A DNA stretch of 44,239 bases from a bacterium (lineage in GTDB: Bacteria > UBP6 > UBA1177): NCBI GenBank assembly GCA_016290135.1, contig JAEESW010000018.1:1-44239 (forward strand), read 5' to 3'. Below, piece after piece: positions 8,050 through 19,086 of the stretch. The position numbers and the translations under genes were made by a program. The notes below the pieces were generated by a model. That model ran no database searches and had not been told where the DNA came from. It saw only the letters and a program-made list of their open reading frames with translations. Positions within the stretch are counted from its first letter, which is position 1, and every line of letters begins with the position of its first letter.

Positions 8050-8890
8050 TTGCACTTTCGCCCAAATCGAGCTTCGCGTTGTTGATCTTATAAACCCCGA
8101 ATTTGAACATCACGCTCTGCAACCTGCCGACGTAAGCCTCTTTGATGATGGCATATTTGTCGAAACCTTCAGCCATTTTCGAAAGGTTGCCGGGATGCGT
8201 GCGTCTGTACCAGCGGAATTTGTTGTATGCCCTGTTCCTGTTCAGGTTGAGCATATATGCCGAGATCGAATCCTGGATCGAATCGAAGATCCTGATGTGG
8301 CGCTTGTTCCCGCTCCAGTTTTTCGGCTTAATCCCTTTCGTCGGATCGGGAGAAACATGACCGAAAAGGTTGTTGCCCTCGAAGACGAAGCGGCTCGTGC
8401 CCCAGCCCGATTCAAGCGCAGCCTGACCTATGGCTATAGCAGGCGGCACAGGACGGATCTTGTGGTCGAGAAAATAACGGATCTTCTCTTTTTCTTCTTC
8501 AGTTATAGCGGAAATATCCTGTCCTTCATCTATGATGTTGTATTTTTCCGAGACCGAGCTGATAAGTTTCAGATCTTCGCCTTTCCACTCTTTTTTTGCC
8601 GCAATCGGAACGATCATGTCGTGTTCGGCCGCGATTTTTTCGTTTTCGAGGAGAACCAGGGGGAGAAGCAGTTTGATAAAAAACTGTCTGCGCTCGACGC
8701 CTTCCATTTTTTTGATCTCTTCGGGGATCTTTTTCACGAATATCCGCGGGACCTTCTCACTGTTCCATGTGTAGCCGACCAGATCGTAAGCCGACTTCAC
8801 CTCTTCATAAGTCGAGAGGAAAACATCGGCATACAACATAAAACTGAAGAAAACTGAAAAAATCAGAATCAAAAACGAATATTTTCTCAT
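8012..8890 (-). CDS. Bax-like secreted glucosaminidase-domain protein
   Basis: Predicted exported peptidoglycan hydrolase of 292 residues. An N-terminal signal peptide or membrane anchor (about 1-21, ending near MLYA-DVF) precedes a glucosaminidase domain in the C-terminal half. The catalytic Glu is probably E160 in AIGQAALESGWGTSRF-type sequence, followed by NNLFGH; this matches the E. coli Bax / LYZ2 family that cuts the glycan backbone. The start is ATG at 8890 (MRKYSF). A longer reading frame reaches upstream to 8950, but it would translate the tRNA-Arg gene and is rejected. The gene begins 10 nt after tRNA-Arg and overlaps folC downstream. The exact bond cleaved is not deducible. Confidence 0.85.
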   Translation of the reverse strand: MRKYSFLILIFSVFFSFMLYADVFLSTYEEVKSAYDLVGYTWNSEKVPRIFVKKIPEEIKKMEGVERRQFFIKLLLPLVLLENEKIAAEHDMIVPIAAKKEWKGEDLKLISSVSEKYNIIDEGQDISAITEEEKEKIRYFLDHKIRPVPPAIAIGQAALESGWGTSRFVFEGNNLFGHVSPDPTKGIKPKNWSGNKRHIRIFDSIQDSISAYMLNLNRNRAYNKFRWYRRTHPGNLSKMAEGFDKYAIIKEAYVGRLQSVMFKFGVYKINNAKLDLGESANVIEKVSQPYIN

Positions 8891-8900
8891 GCCAAAAAAA

Positions 8901-8977
<77 letters not shown>

Positions 8978-8985
8978 GCGCTTTT

Positions 8986-9288
8986 TTATGATCTTCTTGA
9001 ATCGACTTTTTTGTCTTTCGATCTTGCTATCTGCTTTGCAAGCTTGTCGATGCAGAGATCTATCGAAGTCTGGAATTCTTTGTCGTCGGAATCGCCTGCG
9101 AGGAATTCCTCACCGTTGTGGTTCAGCCTGATCTCCGTCGATTTGATGTTTTTGTCTTTCTGGAAAACGACTTCGACAACTGTGTTTGCCGAAACGAACT
9201 TGTCGATCTTTGCAAGTTTTTTGGTCACATAGTCTTTAAGACCGTCACTGTTTTCCTCAAATCCTCTGAAAGCAAAATTAATGTTCAT
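8986..9288 (-). CDS. hpf: HPF/RaiA-type ribosome hibernation factor (short form)
   Basis: Small cytoplasmic protein of 100 residues of the HPF/YfiA family, which binds the 30S decoding site and inactivates or dimerises ribosomes in stationary phase. It contains the beta-alpha-beta-beta-beta-alpha pattern: INFAFRGFEENSDGLKDYV at the start, a KLAKIDKFV helix end, a VEVVFQKD strand, and a final helix DLCIDKLAKQIARSKDK. The long-form C-terminal dimerisation domain is absent. The start is ATG at 9288 with GGGAGGA in front; a longer frame from 9339 lacks a ribosome site. Its stop lies 8 nt before tRNA-Arg. Confidence 0.9.
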   Translation of the reverse strand: MNINFAFRGFEENSDGLKDYVTKKLAKIDKFVSANTVVEVVFQKDKNIKSTEIRLNHNGEEFLAGDSDDKEFQTSIDLCIDKLAKQIARSKDKKVDSRRS

Positions 9289-9319
9289 AGAATCCTCCCT
9301 TAAAAAAACAAAGCCATTG

Positions 9320-9347
9320 AGATTATCACATCGGGACATTATGTCAA
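9320..9347 (-). promoter_or_regulatory. Predicted promoter of hpf
   Basis: Minus strand: a consensus TTGACA at 9347-9342 followed after 16 nt by TAATCT (9325-9320). A better hexamer, GATAAT (9327-9322), overlaps it but would give only a 14-nt spacer. It lies about 30 nt upstream of the hpf start and probably also feeds tRNA-Arg, the glucosaminidase gene and folC. Confidence 0.45.
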
Positions 9348-9386
9348 TTTATCGGCAGAAGCAACGGTTTCGGCAAAGAAGAGTTT

Positions 9387-12094
<2,708 letters not shown>

Positions 12095-12123
12095 GAACAC
12101 CTCTCAAAGAAAAAAAGCGGTGA

Positions 12124-12151
12124 ATTATACTGAAAATCAGATTTTTTGCAC
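12124..12151 (-). promoter_or_regulatory. Predicted promoter of ankyrin lipoprotein-ligA
   Basis: Minus strand: a perfect TATAAT at 12129-12124, about 30 nt from the start codon. The -35 is weak (GTGCAA at 12151-12146, 16-nt spacer). Confidence 0.4.
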
Positions 12152-12232
12152 TTTTTTTACAATTTCGGGCCTTTATATTTACTTTCCGCGATTTATCTGA
12201 ATAATTGCCCTGTTTTGCCGAGGGAGGCTCTT

Positions 12233-14164
12233 TTGACACGCAATTTCCTCAAATATTTTTATTTTTTGCTGCTGCCGGTCATTTTTTCGGGCTGCGAACA
12301 CACAAAATATGTCGATTCGATGGAGTATATCACGGAAATCGAGCCGAACGAATCAACTTTTGACGCGCTCGAAATAGAGGAAGGTGCCGCATATTCCGGC
12401 ATGATCGCGAAGCCGAAAGACGACACTGCAGACACCGACCTCTACAAAATCTGGCTTCCTTCCGGAACTTTGGTCACTTTTGAGTTTGAAAGCAGAGAGA
12501 AAAATTTCGAGCCCTACATCGGCCACACCGACAACCTCGGCAACTACACTTTCGCTGTTTTCGGAACGGAAGGCAAACAGCATCCGACTTTCGTGACGAC
12601 CGCCGACGGCTGGCAGTATTTTGAAATAGGCGATAAAAGAAACACCGGCGGGGAAAAGAAAACCGGCGGCTTCAGATACTATTTCAGAGTGATCTCATCC
12701 CACATCTGCAATGACGTGAATTATGAAAAAATCGCGGCTGATTCAATGCTCGAGCGCAGATTCGCGCAAAGCGGGAAGCTTATCGACATTCTTGAAGTAA
12801 AGCTCGATGAGAACGGTATCTACCAATTCGACATCGACACGGAAAATATGCTGAGCGACAAATTTGCCTTCCTGATGAACTGCGGAAGCCGCGAAGTCGC
12901 CGCCGGGAACGACGACGAGGACTACTACAGTGACAAGATCGACCCGCTGATCTACACGCGGCTTGAGAAAAATCTGCGCTATCTTTTCGTAACAGGCAGG
13001 GTCCTCCTTGATCTTGACGAGACCAGGACAGAAAACTTCACGCTTTCGATGAAAAAGCAGCCTGGATCGGAAGAACTTGAACCGAACGACACCTTCAACT
13101 ATGCAAACATCGTAGGCCCCGGCAGCATTTCCGGCTACCTGGACAAAGAGAAGAAAAATATTCTGGGCGAAGAGAGCGATGACGAGGACTGGTTCAGGTT
13201 CGAAGTCGAAAAAGGCGATATCCTGAGTTTCAGGATCACTCCTGAAAATCCGGATCCGTTTATTGCCGAAATATGGTCCGGCTCCTACAACATAACGGGA
13301 AACGGCCTTATAGGGCTGCGCGGAAGCGTCCTTTCCGGCACTGAAACGCACAGTATCAACATGATCTCCCCGTTCAACGGTCAGATGTATCTCGATCTTT
13401 TAGGAAGCGACGTCCCCTACTCATTCGAAATGACAAAAAGCGCCGGGATCGAAATTTTCGATCCTGCTGAAGGAGACCTTGAGACCGAACTCCCCGATTG
13501 CGGCTGGAAATTCTACAGGTGGAACTTCGGCAGCGGCACCAATTTTGCCGAAATGACCCTTTCGGTCCCCGGAAACCTTGCAGGACTTTATATTTTCGAC
13601 AGCGACTATCTTCCGTTCGCAACGATCGAAGCCGCTGACTCCGCGCACTTCTTCGTAAGAAGATACGAAATGACCGAAAGCCTGATTTTAGGACTCTACA
13701 TCGGCGAATGTGAGCAGAATTCGGGCGAAAGACTCACCCTTTCCGTGACCGAAACGACTTCCGAGCCGAAAGAATGGACCCACGGAACAGACAAGACCCC
13801 TGTCAAAATTGCCGTTGACGGGGCTTATCAGGGTTTTTTTGACACAAACAGCGATTTTTACGAGAACTTTTTCGAATTTACCGCAGAAAAAGACGGGACT
13901 CTCTACATTCTGACTTATCCCGACCGCGGATCGACCGCTTTCGATATCGATACTGTCATGACTCTGCTGCATAACGGCGTTGAGGCCGTCACTTCCGACG
14001 ACATGATCCAGACCATCCACTTCAACAAATACAGCTTCATTTCGCACGAAGTGAAAGCCGGAGAGAGCTACACGGTGAAAATAATGCCGTTCATGAGCGA
14101 AAGTTCGAATATTTCGTCAATGAACATCAAAGGTTCGTATATTCTTGACTTATATTTAAAGTGA
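12233..14164 (+). CDS. Large lipoprotein with two PPC (pre-peptidase C-terminal) domains
   Basis: Predicted secreted lipoprotein of 643 residues. The chosen start is TTG at 12233 because AGGGAGG (12221-12227) sits 5 nt before it and it places a short signal peptide directly ahead of the lipobox FSGC (Cys21); an upstream ATG at 12146 would add 29 residues ahead of that signal. Two PPC-type beta-sandwich domains are signalled by EIEPNESTFDAL (about 35-46) with DTDLYKIWLPSG, and by ELEPNDTFNYANI (about 281-293) with DEDWFRFEVEKGD. The C-terminal half is beta-rich and unassigned. PPC domains usually accompany secreted peptidases, but no protease motif is visible here. It is divergent from the ankyrin lipoprotein. 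Function unknown. Confidence 0.85.
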   Translation: MTRNFLKYFYFLLLPVIFSGCEHTKYVDSMEYITEIEPNESTFDALEIEEGAAYSGMIAKPKDDTADTDLYKIWLPSGTLVTFEFESREKNFEPYIGHTDNLGNYTFAVFGTEGKQHPTFVTTADGWQYFEIGDKRNTGGEKKTGGFRYYFRVISSHICNDVNYEKIAADSMLERRFAQSGKLIDILEVKLDENGIYQFDIDTENMLSDKFAFLMNCGSREVAAGNDDEDYYSDKIDPLIYTRLEKNLRYLFVTGRVLLDLDETRTENFTLSMKKQPGSEELEPNDTFNYANIVGPGSISGYLDKEKKNILGEESDDEDWFRFEVEKGDILSFRITPENPDPFIAEIWSGSYNITGNGLIGLRGSVLSGTETHSINMISPFNGQMYLDLLGSDVPYSFEMTKSAGIEIFDPAEGDLETELPDCGWKFYRWNFGSGTNFAEMTLSVPGNLAGLYIFDSDYLPFATIEAADSAHFFVRRYEMTESLILGLYIGECEQNSGERLTLSVTETTSEPKEWTHGTDKTPVKIAVDGAYQGFFDTNSDFYENFFEFTAEKDGTLYILTYPDRGSTAFDIDTVMTLLHNGVEAVTSDDMIQTIHFNKYSFISHEVKAGESYTVKIMPFMSESSNISSMNIKGSYILDLYLK

Positions 14165-14173
14165 TAATATGTT
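14145..14173 (+). promoter_or_regulatory. Predicted promoter of the FxLYD-like lipoprotein gene
   Basis: TTGACT at 14145-14150, a 17-nt spacer, and TATGTT at 14168-14173. The -35 lies inside the last codons of the preceding gene. Confidence 0.45.
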
Positions 14174-14210
14174 CGCGCAACATTAGTTTTTTTACTTTTT
14201 AGGAGGAATT

Positions 14211-15209
14211 ATGAAAAAGTTCATGCTTTTCTTGCTGGCAGTTTTGATGTTTGTCAGCTGCGGTTCCAAATCGCAGTCTCTTCAAGATCAGGTCGATGCG
14301 TTCATTCAAAGCTATCTTTACGCAGTCCGCGACGCTTCCGACGGCAAAAAGGGAACTTTGCAGGAAATCTACGACAACTGGCTTTCAAGCGAAATGAAAA
14401 AAGTCGTAACGTTTGAAGATTTCAAAGATTTTGCAACAACGACCTACAAAGGAAAAATCGGCACGGAGATCAGAACTTCGCGTGCAAATATCGTTATCGA
14501 TGCAGAAACAAAGGCTTTCATCGAAGCAACCGGTCAGACGGCTAACATGGGCCGTATGGCAGGCGTTATGAACGAAGATGCGTCCCTTATCTTCACCGTC
14601 AGGATCGTAAAGGAAGGCGAGGCGTTCAAGGTAGAACTTCAGACTCTTATGGCTGAGATCACCGAACGCGATGCTGAACAGGCAAGACTTGCAAACCTTC
14701 TTAAAAACTACAAAGGACTCATCAAGATCGACGATATTACCGGCAAAAAGATCCCTGATCGCCCCGGTTTCGCAGAACTTACCGGAACGATCCTCAACGG
14801 CAGCAGCGACCTTGACATGATCAGAGTCGGCATCAGAGTCCGTTTCAAAGACAAAAACGGCGACGTTATCTATGCAGAGAACTTCCTTCCTGTAACCGAC
14901 ATGAGATACGAAGGTCTCAGGACTTCCCTTCTTCCGAACTCCGTAAAGGTCTTCAAATCGGTCGTAAAGGACATTCCTGAAGAATGGGATCCCGATCAGC
15001 CGCTTTCTTTCAATTTCTACATCATCGACGGCGTTCACATCACTCCGGACGAACTCGTTGCTGAAAACAAGGAAAGAGACAGACTTAAAAAGCTCATCGA
15101 AGACACCAAAAAGGCTGACGAAGAGGCAAGAAAGCAGCTCAAAGAGATCTGGGAAAGAGAAAAAGCTCTCAAAGACAAGATCAAAGAGCTTCAGAATCAG
15201 GGCGAATAA
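14211..15209 (+). CDS. Lipoprotein with FxLYD-like C-terminal region
   Basis: Predicted lipoprotein of 332 residues, lipobox FVSC (Cys17), strong AGGAGG ribosome site. The N-terminal half is helical and resembles a small NTF2-like or unassigned domain. Residues around 195-265 (GTILNGSSDLDMIRVGIRV, KDKNGDVIYAEN, LLPNSVKVFK) look like an FxLYD-type beta sandwich, known from many bacterial lipoproteins. The C-terminus (about 280-332) is a highly charged Lys/Glu-rich helix, probably a coiled coil. Codon choice (many CTT and AAA codons) suggests good expression. Function unknown. Confidence 0.8.
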   Translation: MKKFMLFLLAVLMFVSCGSKSQSLQDQVDAFIQSYLYAVRDASDGKKGTLQEIYDNWLSSEMKKVVTFEDFKDFATTTYKGKIGTEIRTSRANIVIDAETKAFIEATGQTANMGRMAGVMNEDASLIFTVRIVKEGEAFKVELQTLMAEITERDAEQARLANLLKNYKGLIKIDDITGKKIPDRPGFAELTGTILNGSSDLDMIRVGIRVRFKDKNGDVIYAENFLPVTDMRYEGLRTSLLPNSVKVFKSVVKDIPEEWDPDQPLSFNFYIIDGVHITPDELVAENKERDRLKKLIEDTKKADEEARKQLKEIWEREKALKDKIKELQNQGE

Positions 15210-15232
15210 GACCTGTAAACGGAGATTTTTTC

Positions 15233-15589
15233 GTGAAGATGAATTTTTTTCTTGACTTTAGAAATTTTTTTGGCTATAAAGCCGCCGTTTTGATCGTTCT
15301 CTTACTTTTGAGTTTTGGGATTTTTGCAAAAGACCTCAATTTAGCCTATCTTCCGGCTCAGGCAACTAAGACCGGAGATAACAAGTATCAGCTCATGAAA
15401 GACTTTGATACTTCGGTGAAACAGGTCAAGGCGCTTTTCATTGGTGACAGTTCAGTCAAAGACGAACTTCTTACCGATGAGGAAAATTATCGGGTCCATG
15501 TTTTCTACAACCTGAAACAATCGGCACCTTGGCACAAAATCTACGTCATCGGCTGGGATGACAAGGTCTTCGCAAGAATTTTCAAATAA
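15233..15589 (+). CDS. Small secreted protein of unknown function
   Basis: A 118-residue protein with a signal peptide (hydrophobic core at about 17-31, probable cleavage after GIFA). The mature part of about 86 residues has no recognised domain; it is mixed alpha/beta with a Trp-containing C-terminus. The start is GTG at 15233, 8 nt after GGAG; an ATG two codons later is also possible. It follows the FxLYD-like lipoprotein by 23 nt and ends 9 nt before tRNA-Gln, so it may be cotranscribed with both. Confidence 0.7.
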   Translation: MKMNFFLDFRNFFGYKAAVLIVLLLLSFGIFAKDLNLAYLPAQATKTGDNKYQLMKDFDTSVKQVKALFIGDSSVKDELLTDEENYRVHVFYNLKQSAPWHKIYVIGWDDKVFARIFK

Positions 15590-15598
15590 GCATGAGGT

Positions 15599-15672
15599 TC
15601 CCGGATCGTCCAATGGCAGGACTACGGATTCTGGCTCCGTCAATCAAGGTTCGAATCCTTGTTCGGGATCCA
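15599..15672 (+). tRNA. tRNA-Gln (anticodon CTG)
   Basis: A 74-nt cloverleaf with encoded CCA. The acceptor stem TCCCGGA pairs with TTCGGGA, the anticodon stem is ACGGA/TCCGT with loop TTCTGGC (anticodon CTG, reading CAG), and the T arm is CAAGG-TTCGAAT-CCTTG. It lies 15 nt before tRNA-Glu, so the two form a small cluster. Confidence 0.97.
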
Positions 15673-15687
15673 TTTTATTCATGCATT

Positions 15688-15762
15688 GACCCCTTCGTCT
15701 AGCGGTTAGGACGGCGGCCTCTCACGCCGCTAACAGCGGTTCGAATCCGCTAGGGGTCGCCA
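15688..15762 (+). tRNA. tRNA-Glu (anticodon CTC)
   Basis: A 75-nt cloverleaf with encoded CCA. The acceptor stem GACCCCT pairs with AGGGGTC, the anticodon stem is GCGGC/GCCGC with loop CTCTCAC (anticodon CTC, reading GAG), and the T arm is AGCGG-TTCGAAT-CCGCT. A terminator-like hairpin follows at once. Confidence 0.97.
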
Positions 15763-15764
15763 GA

Positions 15765-15794
15765 AAATCGAAGAGGCTTTTCCGATTTATTTTT
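15765..15794 (+). terminator. Predicted terminator after tRNA-Glu
   Basis: AAATCG (15765-15770) pairs with CGATTT (15783-15788), extended inward with one bulge, and is followed by a run of five T (15790-15794). It fits an intrinsic terminator for the tRNA pair. Confidence 0.55.
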
Positions 15795-15807
15795 CCCCCG
15801 CATTTTT

Positions 15808-15836
15808 AAAATTCAGGCTTTTAAGGCTTGAATTTT
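15808..15836. terminator. AT-rich hairpin between convergent genes
   Basis: AAAATTCA (15808-15815) and TGAATTTT (15829-15836) form a stem with A- and T-rich flanks on both sides. It lies between the tRNA cluster (plus) and the B12-binding gene (minus) and could terminate either. Confidence 0.4.
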
Positions 15837-15917
15837 ATCTTTTGACGCAAAAAAACACTGCACGCCATTCACATTGAATGAAGAGATCGGCAAAAGAGAT
15901 CTTGAAAAAAGAAGAGG

Positions 15918-16313
15918 TTATTTTTTGATATTTTCAGTGAGAAACGAGACTATCTGTTCAGAAGTGGTTCCGGGGGTAAAAACAGCTTTGATGCCGTTTT
16001 CCTTGAGGAACGGGATATCGCTTTCCGGGATCACTCCGCCGCCGAAAACGAGGATATCGGGAGCGTTCTTTTCCTTCAAAAGTTCTGCCACTTTCGGAAG
16101 CAGCGTGTTGTGCGCACCGCTCAGGATCGAAAGACCGACCGCGTCGACGTCCTCCTGGATCGCTGCATTGGCTATCGCTTCGGGAGTTTGTCTCAGACCT
16201 GTGTAAATGACTTCCATTCCGGCATCACGCAATGCTCTCGCAACGAATTTTGCACCTCTGTCGTGACCGTCAAGACCCGGTTTTGCAATAAGAACTCTGA
16301 TTTTTTCGCTCAT
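15918..16313 (-). CDS. Stand-alone cobalamin-binding protein (methylmalonyl-CoA mutase small-domain type)
   Basis: A 131-residue Rossmann-like B12-binding domain. The DxHxxG cobalamin motif is present as D15-G-H17-D-R-G20, with His17 the expected lower axial ligand; SILSGAH and FGGGVIP supply the later conserved turns. This matches the separately encoded C-terminal subunit of methylmalonyl-CoA mutase-type enzymes, which rearrange acyl-CoA carbon skeletons with adenosylcobalamin. No mutase large subunit, epimerase or MeaB-type GTPase is present in this window, so the partner must be elsewhere and the substrate is open (methylmalonyl-, isobutyryl- or ethylmalonyl-CoA). Confidence 0.9.
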   Translation of the reverse strand: MSEKIRVLIAKPGLDGHDRGAKFVARALRDAGMEVIYTGLRQTPEAIANAAIQEDVDAVGLSILSGAHNTLLPKVAELLKEKNAPDILVFGGGVIPESDIPFLKENGIKAVFTPGTTSEQIVSFLTENIKK

Positions 16314-16453
16314 TTTTTTCTCCTGTAAAAAACGTTACAAACATCAAAACGCGGATTTTTACACCAAGAGCCCGAAATTGTCCAATTAAATTTTTCCTGA
16401 CCGGTACAACATCTCCGAAGCAGCTTTTTCCCGCAATATTTTCAATTTTCCGC

Positions 16454-16482
16454 TTGACAGTGCTTCCTGCCCCTACTACACT
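16454..16482 (+). promoter_or_regulatory. Predicted promoter of first C25-like lipoprotein gene
   Basis: A consensus TTGACA at 16454-16459, a 17-nt spacer and TACACT at 16477-16482, 40 nt before the start codon. It lies in the 208-bp divergent region between the B12-binding gene and this gene. Confidence 0.6.
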
Positions 16483-16521
16483 ATCCGAGGTCTTTTAAGA
16501 GGAGTAAGATGGAGCTACAAA

Positions 16522-18879
16522 ATGAAAAAAAGAATTACGTCAGTTATCCTTGCTCTGGCGCTTTTATTTGTGTGCGCCTGCGGCGGATCGGGCAAAAACA
16601 AGGATTCGGGAGACACGGACACTTCAACCGACAGCGATATATCGGATGATGCGGACAACGACAGTGATCCCGACGCCGATGATGCGGATGATTCTGACAA
16701 CGGTGAAGTCAGCGATAACGACAGCGATACAAGGCAGGACGCTCCGTTGTTCGACGAGATCGTTTCAGGTCTCGACGACTCGTTTCTTGAACCAAACAAG
16801 GGCTTTGCGTTGAAAATCGCAGCGCCGCTGCTTCAGAGCATCCCGGACAGTTACGATCTTGCCTATGACGAATATCCCTATTTTATATCAGGCTCGATTA
16901 TTGACGAAAAAGGTCGGAACTACCCCTTTAAAGACAACCGCAGCGCCTTTGCCGCCGATTATCAGGGCTATCTCTATGTCACTGCAAACAGCGAATATAC
17001 AGGCAACACCTACTACTCCGCTTCGATAATGGCACCCTACTCCTCATTCGACTGGATGTTTCAGAACGATGTGGATGAAATCGGCTCGAAATATTTTTAT
17101 ATCTACCTTTTCGAGCAGGTTTATGTTTCAGAAACTCTATTCCGCTCATGCCCGAAAGCGGTTGCCTCCGACAGCGGGAAGAATCTGCTGAAGCTCTTTA
17201 TGAACGAAGAGGGCTGGCTGCTTGACGAAAACTTCGGATTTATGATGAATGTTTACCTTTCGTTTGACGAAAAGAGCGTCGAGGACTTCATGGGCGGCAG
17301 GATGATCAACCTCTGCACCTGCTACGATATAAACGGCAGTTCTATGAAAGACAGGGCGTGCAAACCCGAAGAACTGGATCTGCTTCCGACAGCTGTTTTG
17401 AATCCGAAGCCGGAAAACGGTGCGGAAAACCAGCCTGCAGACCTGACTCTTTCGTGGGATGCAAGCACTGATCCTGACGGCGGAAAGGTTACCTACACTG
17501 TTTTCTTCGGGACGAAAAGCACTCCTGACGAGAAAGTCGCCGAAGGGCTTGCGGCAACTTCGTGGAAACCGGAATCCGCGCTTTCCGCCAATACGACCTA
17601 CTACTGGCAGGTCGAGGCCCTTGACGACGAAGGCAACAGCGTAAAAAGCGATATCTGGGTTTTTGATACGAACACTGAGGTTTCTGAGGTTCCCGAGCAT
17701 GATTTTCTCATTGTTGCCGATCCAAGCATGAAGAACGGTCTTGAAGAAGCGCTTTCAATCTACACCCTTGACCTCGAAAAAGCGGGCTACAAGCCGTTTG
17801 TGCGCTGGTGGCATGCGGGCGGCGCAGGATTTTTAAAGAAAATGCTGAAGCAAAGCTATACCGATTACGCACTCAAAGGTGCGCTCCTCATCGGCAGAAT
17901 GCCGTCGGTTTATTACGAGCAGGAGAGTGATTACGACGGAACAGGCACCATGACTTATGAATCATTCCCGTGCGAATATTACTTCATGGACCTTGACGGA
18001 GAGTGGAAGGATGCCGATTCAAACGGGATTTTCGACGATTACCCGACCGATCTTTCGCTTGAAATCTTTACATCGAGGATTACAGGAAGTGCCGAAGAGA
18101 TCAGCGAATATCTCCTGAGGACGCACGAATACCGTGAAAACGGCTCATTCTTCGAACCCAGGAACTTCTTTTCGTTCATCGACGACGACTGGAATTCTTA
18201 CGAGGAAAACGGAGAAATCATAGAGAACGCTTTAGGCTTCAACGGCAGTACCTGGGGCATGGAGTCGATTTACGGCGATAACTATGACCGTCTGGAAAGC
18301 CGCGAAAACACGACGAAAACAACCTACCTCGACTATTTCGACAAAGGCGGAGCCGAATTTGTCTACCAGTGGATCCACAGCGACCCGCAGGAGCTCTACT
18401 TCAACGACAACTATTCACCGAATCCGGCAAATATCCTAACGATCGAAGCAATCAGGGAGGCTGATTTCAACGGCAGTTTCTACAACCTGTTCAACTGCTC
18501 CGCATCAAAATATACTGAAGAGGGCGGGAACCTTGCCGACACCTATCTCAAAGGGAAAAACGGGCTGGCGACCGTAGGCAGCACGAAGGCCGGCGGAATG
18601 TTCAACCCCGAGGCGATGTACGAGGCTCTCGTCAACGGCGAATCCTGGGGAGCTGCATACCGGATCTGGACGAACGATCTGTGGGCGAACTATAAAAGCT
18701 ACGGTTTTAACAAGGCGTTTGTCGACAGCTGGTGGCTCGGCATGATGATCCAGGGTGATCCGACGCTGACCCTGACTGACAAAAAGGCCTTCACCAAGAA
18801 AAAAGTCATCAACAGAAAGCTCTATTCGGAAGAGTTCCTCAGAGAAATGGAACGCAGGACCTTCCGCCGTTCAAAGTAA
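16522..18879 (+). CDS. Asp-tethered lipoprotein with FN3-like and divergent C25 (gingipain-like) peptidase domain
   Basis: Predicted surface lipoprotein of 785 residues: lipobox VCAC (Cys20), then a low-complexity tether of Asp/Ser/Asn at about 29-72, a region of unknown fold (75-285), an FN3-like domain (about 292-383, LSWDASTDPDGG and TTYYWQVEALDDEG), and a C-terminal domain (about 393-770) resembling peptidase family C25. Support for C25 is LLIGRMPS, the Asp-rich loop DLDGEWKDADSNGIFDD, a candidate catalytic His619 in YQWIHSDP, a candidate Cys659 in LFNCSASKY, and the closing ATVGSTKAGG and QGDPTLTL motifs. The usual SGHG around the His is lost, so activity is uncertain. The ribosome site is GGAG 7 nt upstream; an out-of-frame ATG with its own GAGGAG precedes it. 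Confidence 0.8.
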   Translation: MKKRITSVILALALLFVCACGGSGKNKDSGDTDTSTDSDISDDADNDSDPDADDADDSDNGEVSDNDSDTRQDAPLFDEIVSGLDDSFLEPNKGFALKIAAPLLQSIPDSYDLAYDEYPYFISGSIIDEKGRNYPFKDNRSAFAADYQGYLYVTANSEYTGNTYYSASIMAPYSSFDWMFQNDVDEIGSKYFYIYLFEQVYVSETLFRSCPKAVASDSGKNLLKLFMNEEGWLLDENFGFMMNVYLSFDEKSVEDFMGGRMINLCTCYDINGSSMKDRACKPEELDLLPTAVLNPKPENGAENQPADLTLSWDASTDPDGGKVTYTVFFGTKSTPDEKVAEGLAATSWKPESALSANTTYYWQVEALDDEGNSVKSDIWVFDTNTEVSEVPEHDFLIVADPSMKNGLEEALSIYTLDLEKAGYKPFVRWWHAGGAGFLKKMLKQSYTDYALKGALLIGRMPSVYYEQESDYDGTGTMTYESFPCEYYFMDLDGEWKDADSNGIFDDYPTDLSLEIFTSRITGSAEEISEYLLRTHEYRENGSFFEPRNFFSFIDDDWNSYEENGEIIENALGFNGSTWGMESIYGDNYDRLESRENTTKTTYLDYFDKGGAEFVYQWIHSDPQELYFNDNYSPNPANILTIEAIREADFNGSFYNLFNCSASKYTEEGGNLADTYLKGKNGLATVGSTKAGGMFNPEAMYEALVNGESWGAAYRIWTNDLWANYKSYGFNKAFVDSWWLGMMIQGDPTLTLTDKKAFTKKKVINRKLYSEEFLREMERRTFRRSK

Positions 18880-18979
18880 ACCGTCCTGCACCTAAAATTC
18901 ATTTCACACCTATCAGCCGCTCTACTCAGATATTTTTAGACGCTGATATCCACCGTATACGGACTGCCAATGTGTCAAT

Positions 18980-19008
18980 TTGTCTTTTTGTCATTTTTTT
19001 CTTATTAT
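18980..19008 (+). promoter_or_regulatory. Predicted promoter of asd
   Basis: TTGTCT at 18980-18985, a 17-nt spacer and TATTAT at 19003-19008. A second TTGTCA (18988-18993) overlaps. About 75 nt of leader follow before the ATG; no riboswitch-like structure was recognised in the 207-bp gap. Confidence 0.45.
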
Positions 19009-19086
19009 AAGTCGCCGATTCCGTTGAGTTATTTCAATGGAACGCTAATTGCTTGTATTATCGGTTTTTTTCGTTTTGGAGGAAAT

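Noticed and set aside
12146-12232. ATG-initiated N-terminal extension of the PPC lipoprotein
   Set aside because: It would add 29 residues before the signal peptide; TTG at 12233 has a strong ribosome site at the right distance.
14161-14200. Terminator between the PPC lipoprotein and the next gene
   Set aside because: ATGTT/AACAT with a following T run is only a 5-bp stem and overlaps the predicted -10 of the next gene; too weak to list.
18880-19086. Possible lysine or other riboswitch in front of asd
   Set aside because: No conserved riboswitch core or terminator-antiterminator pair was seen; only a promoter and an ordinary leader.
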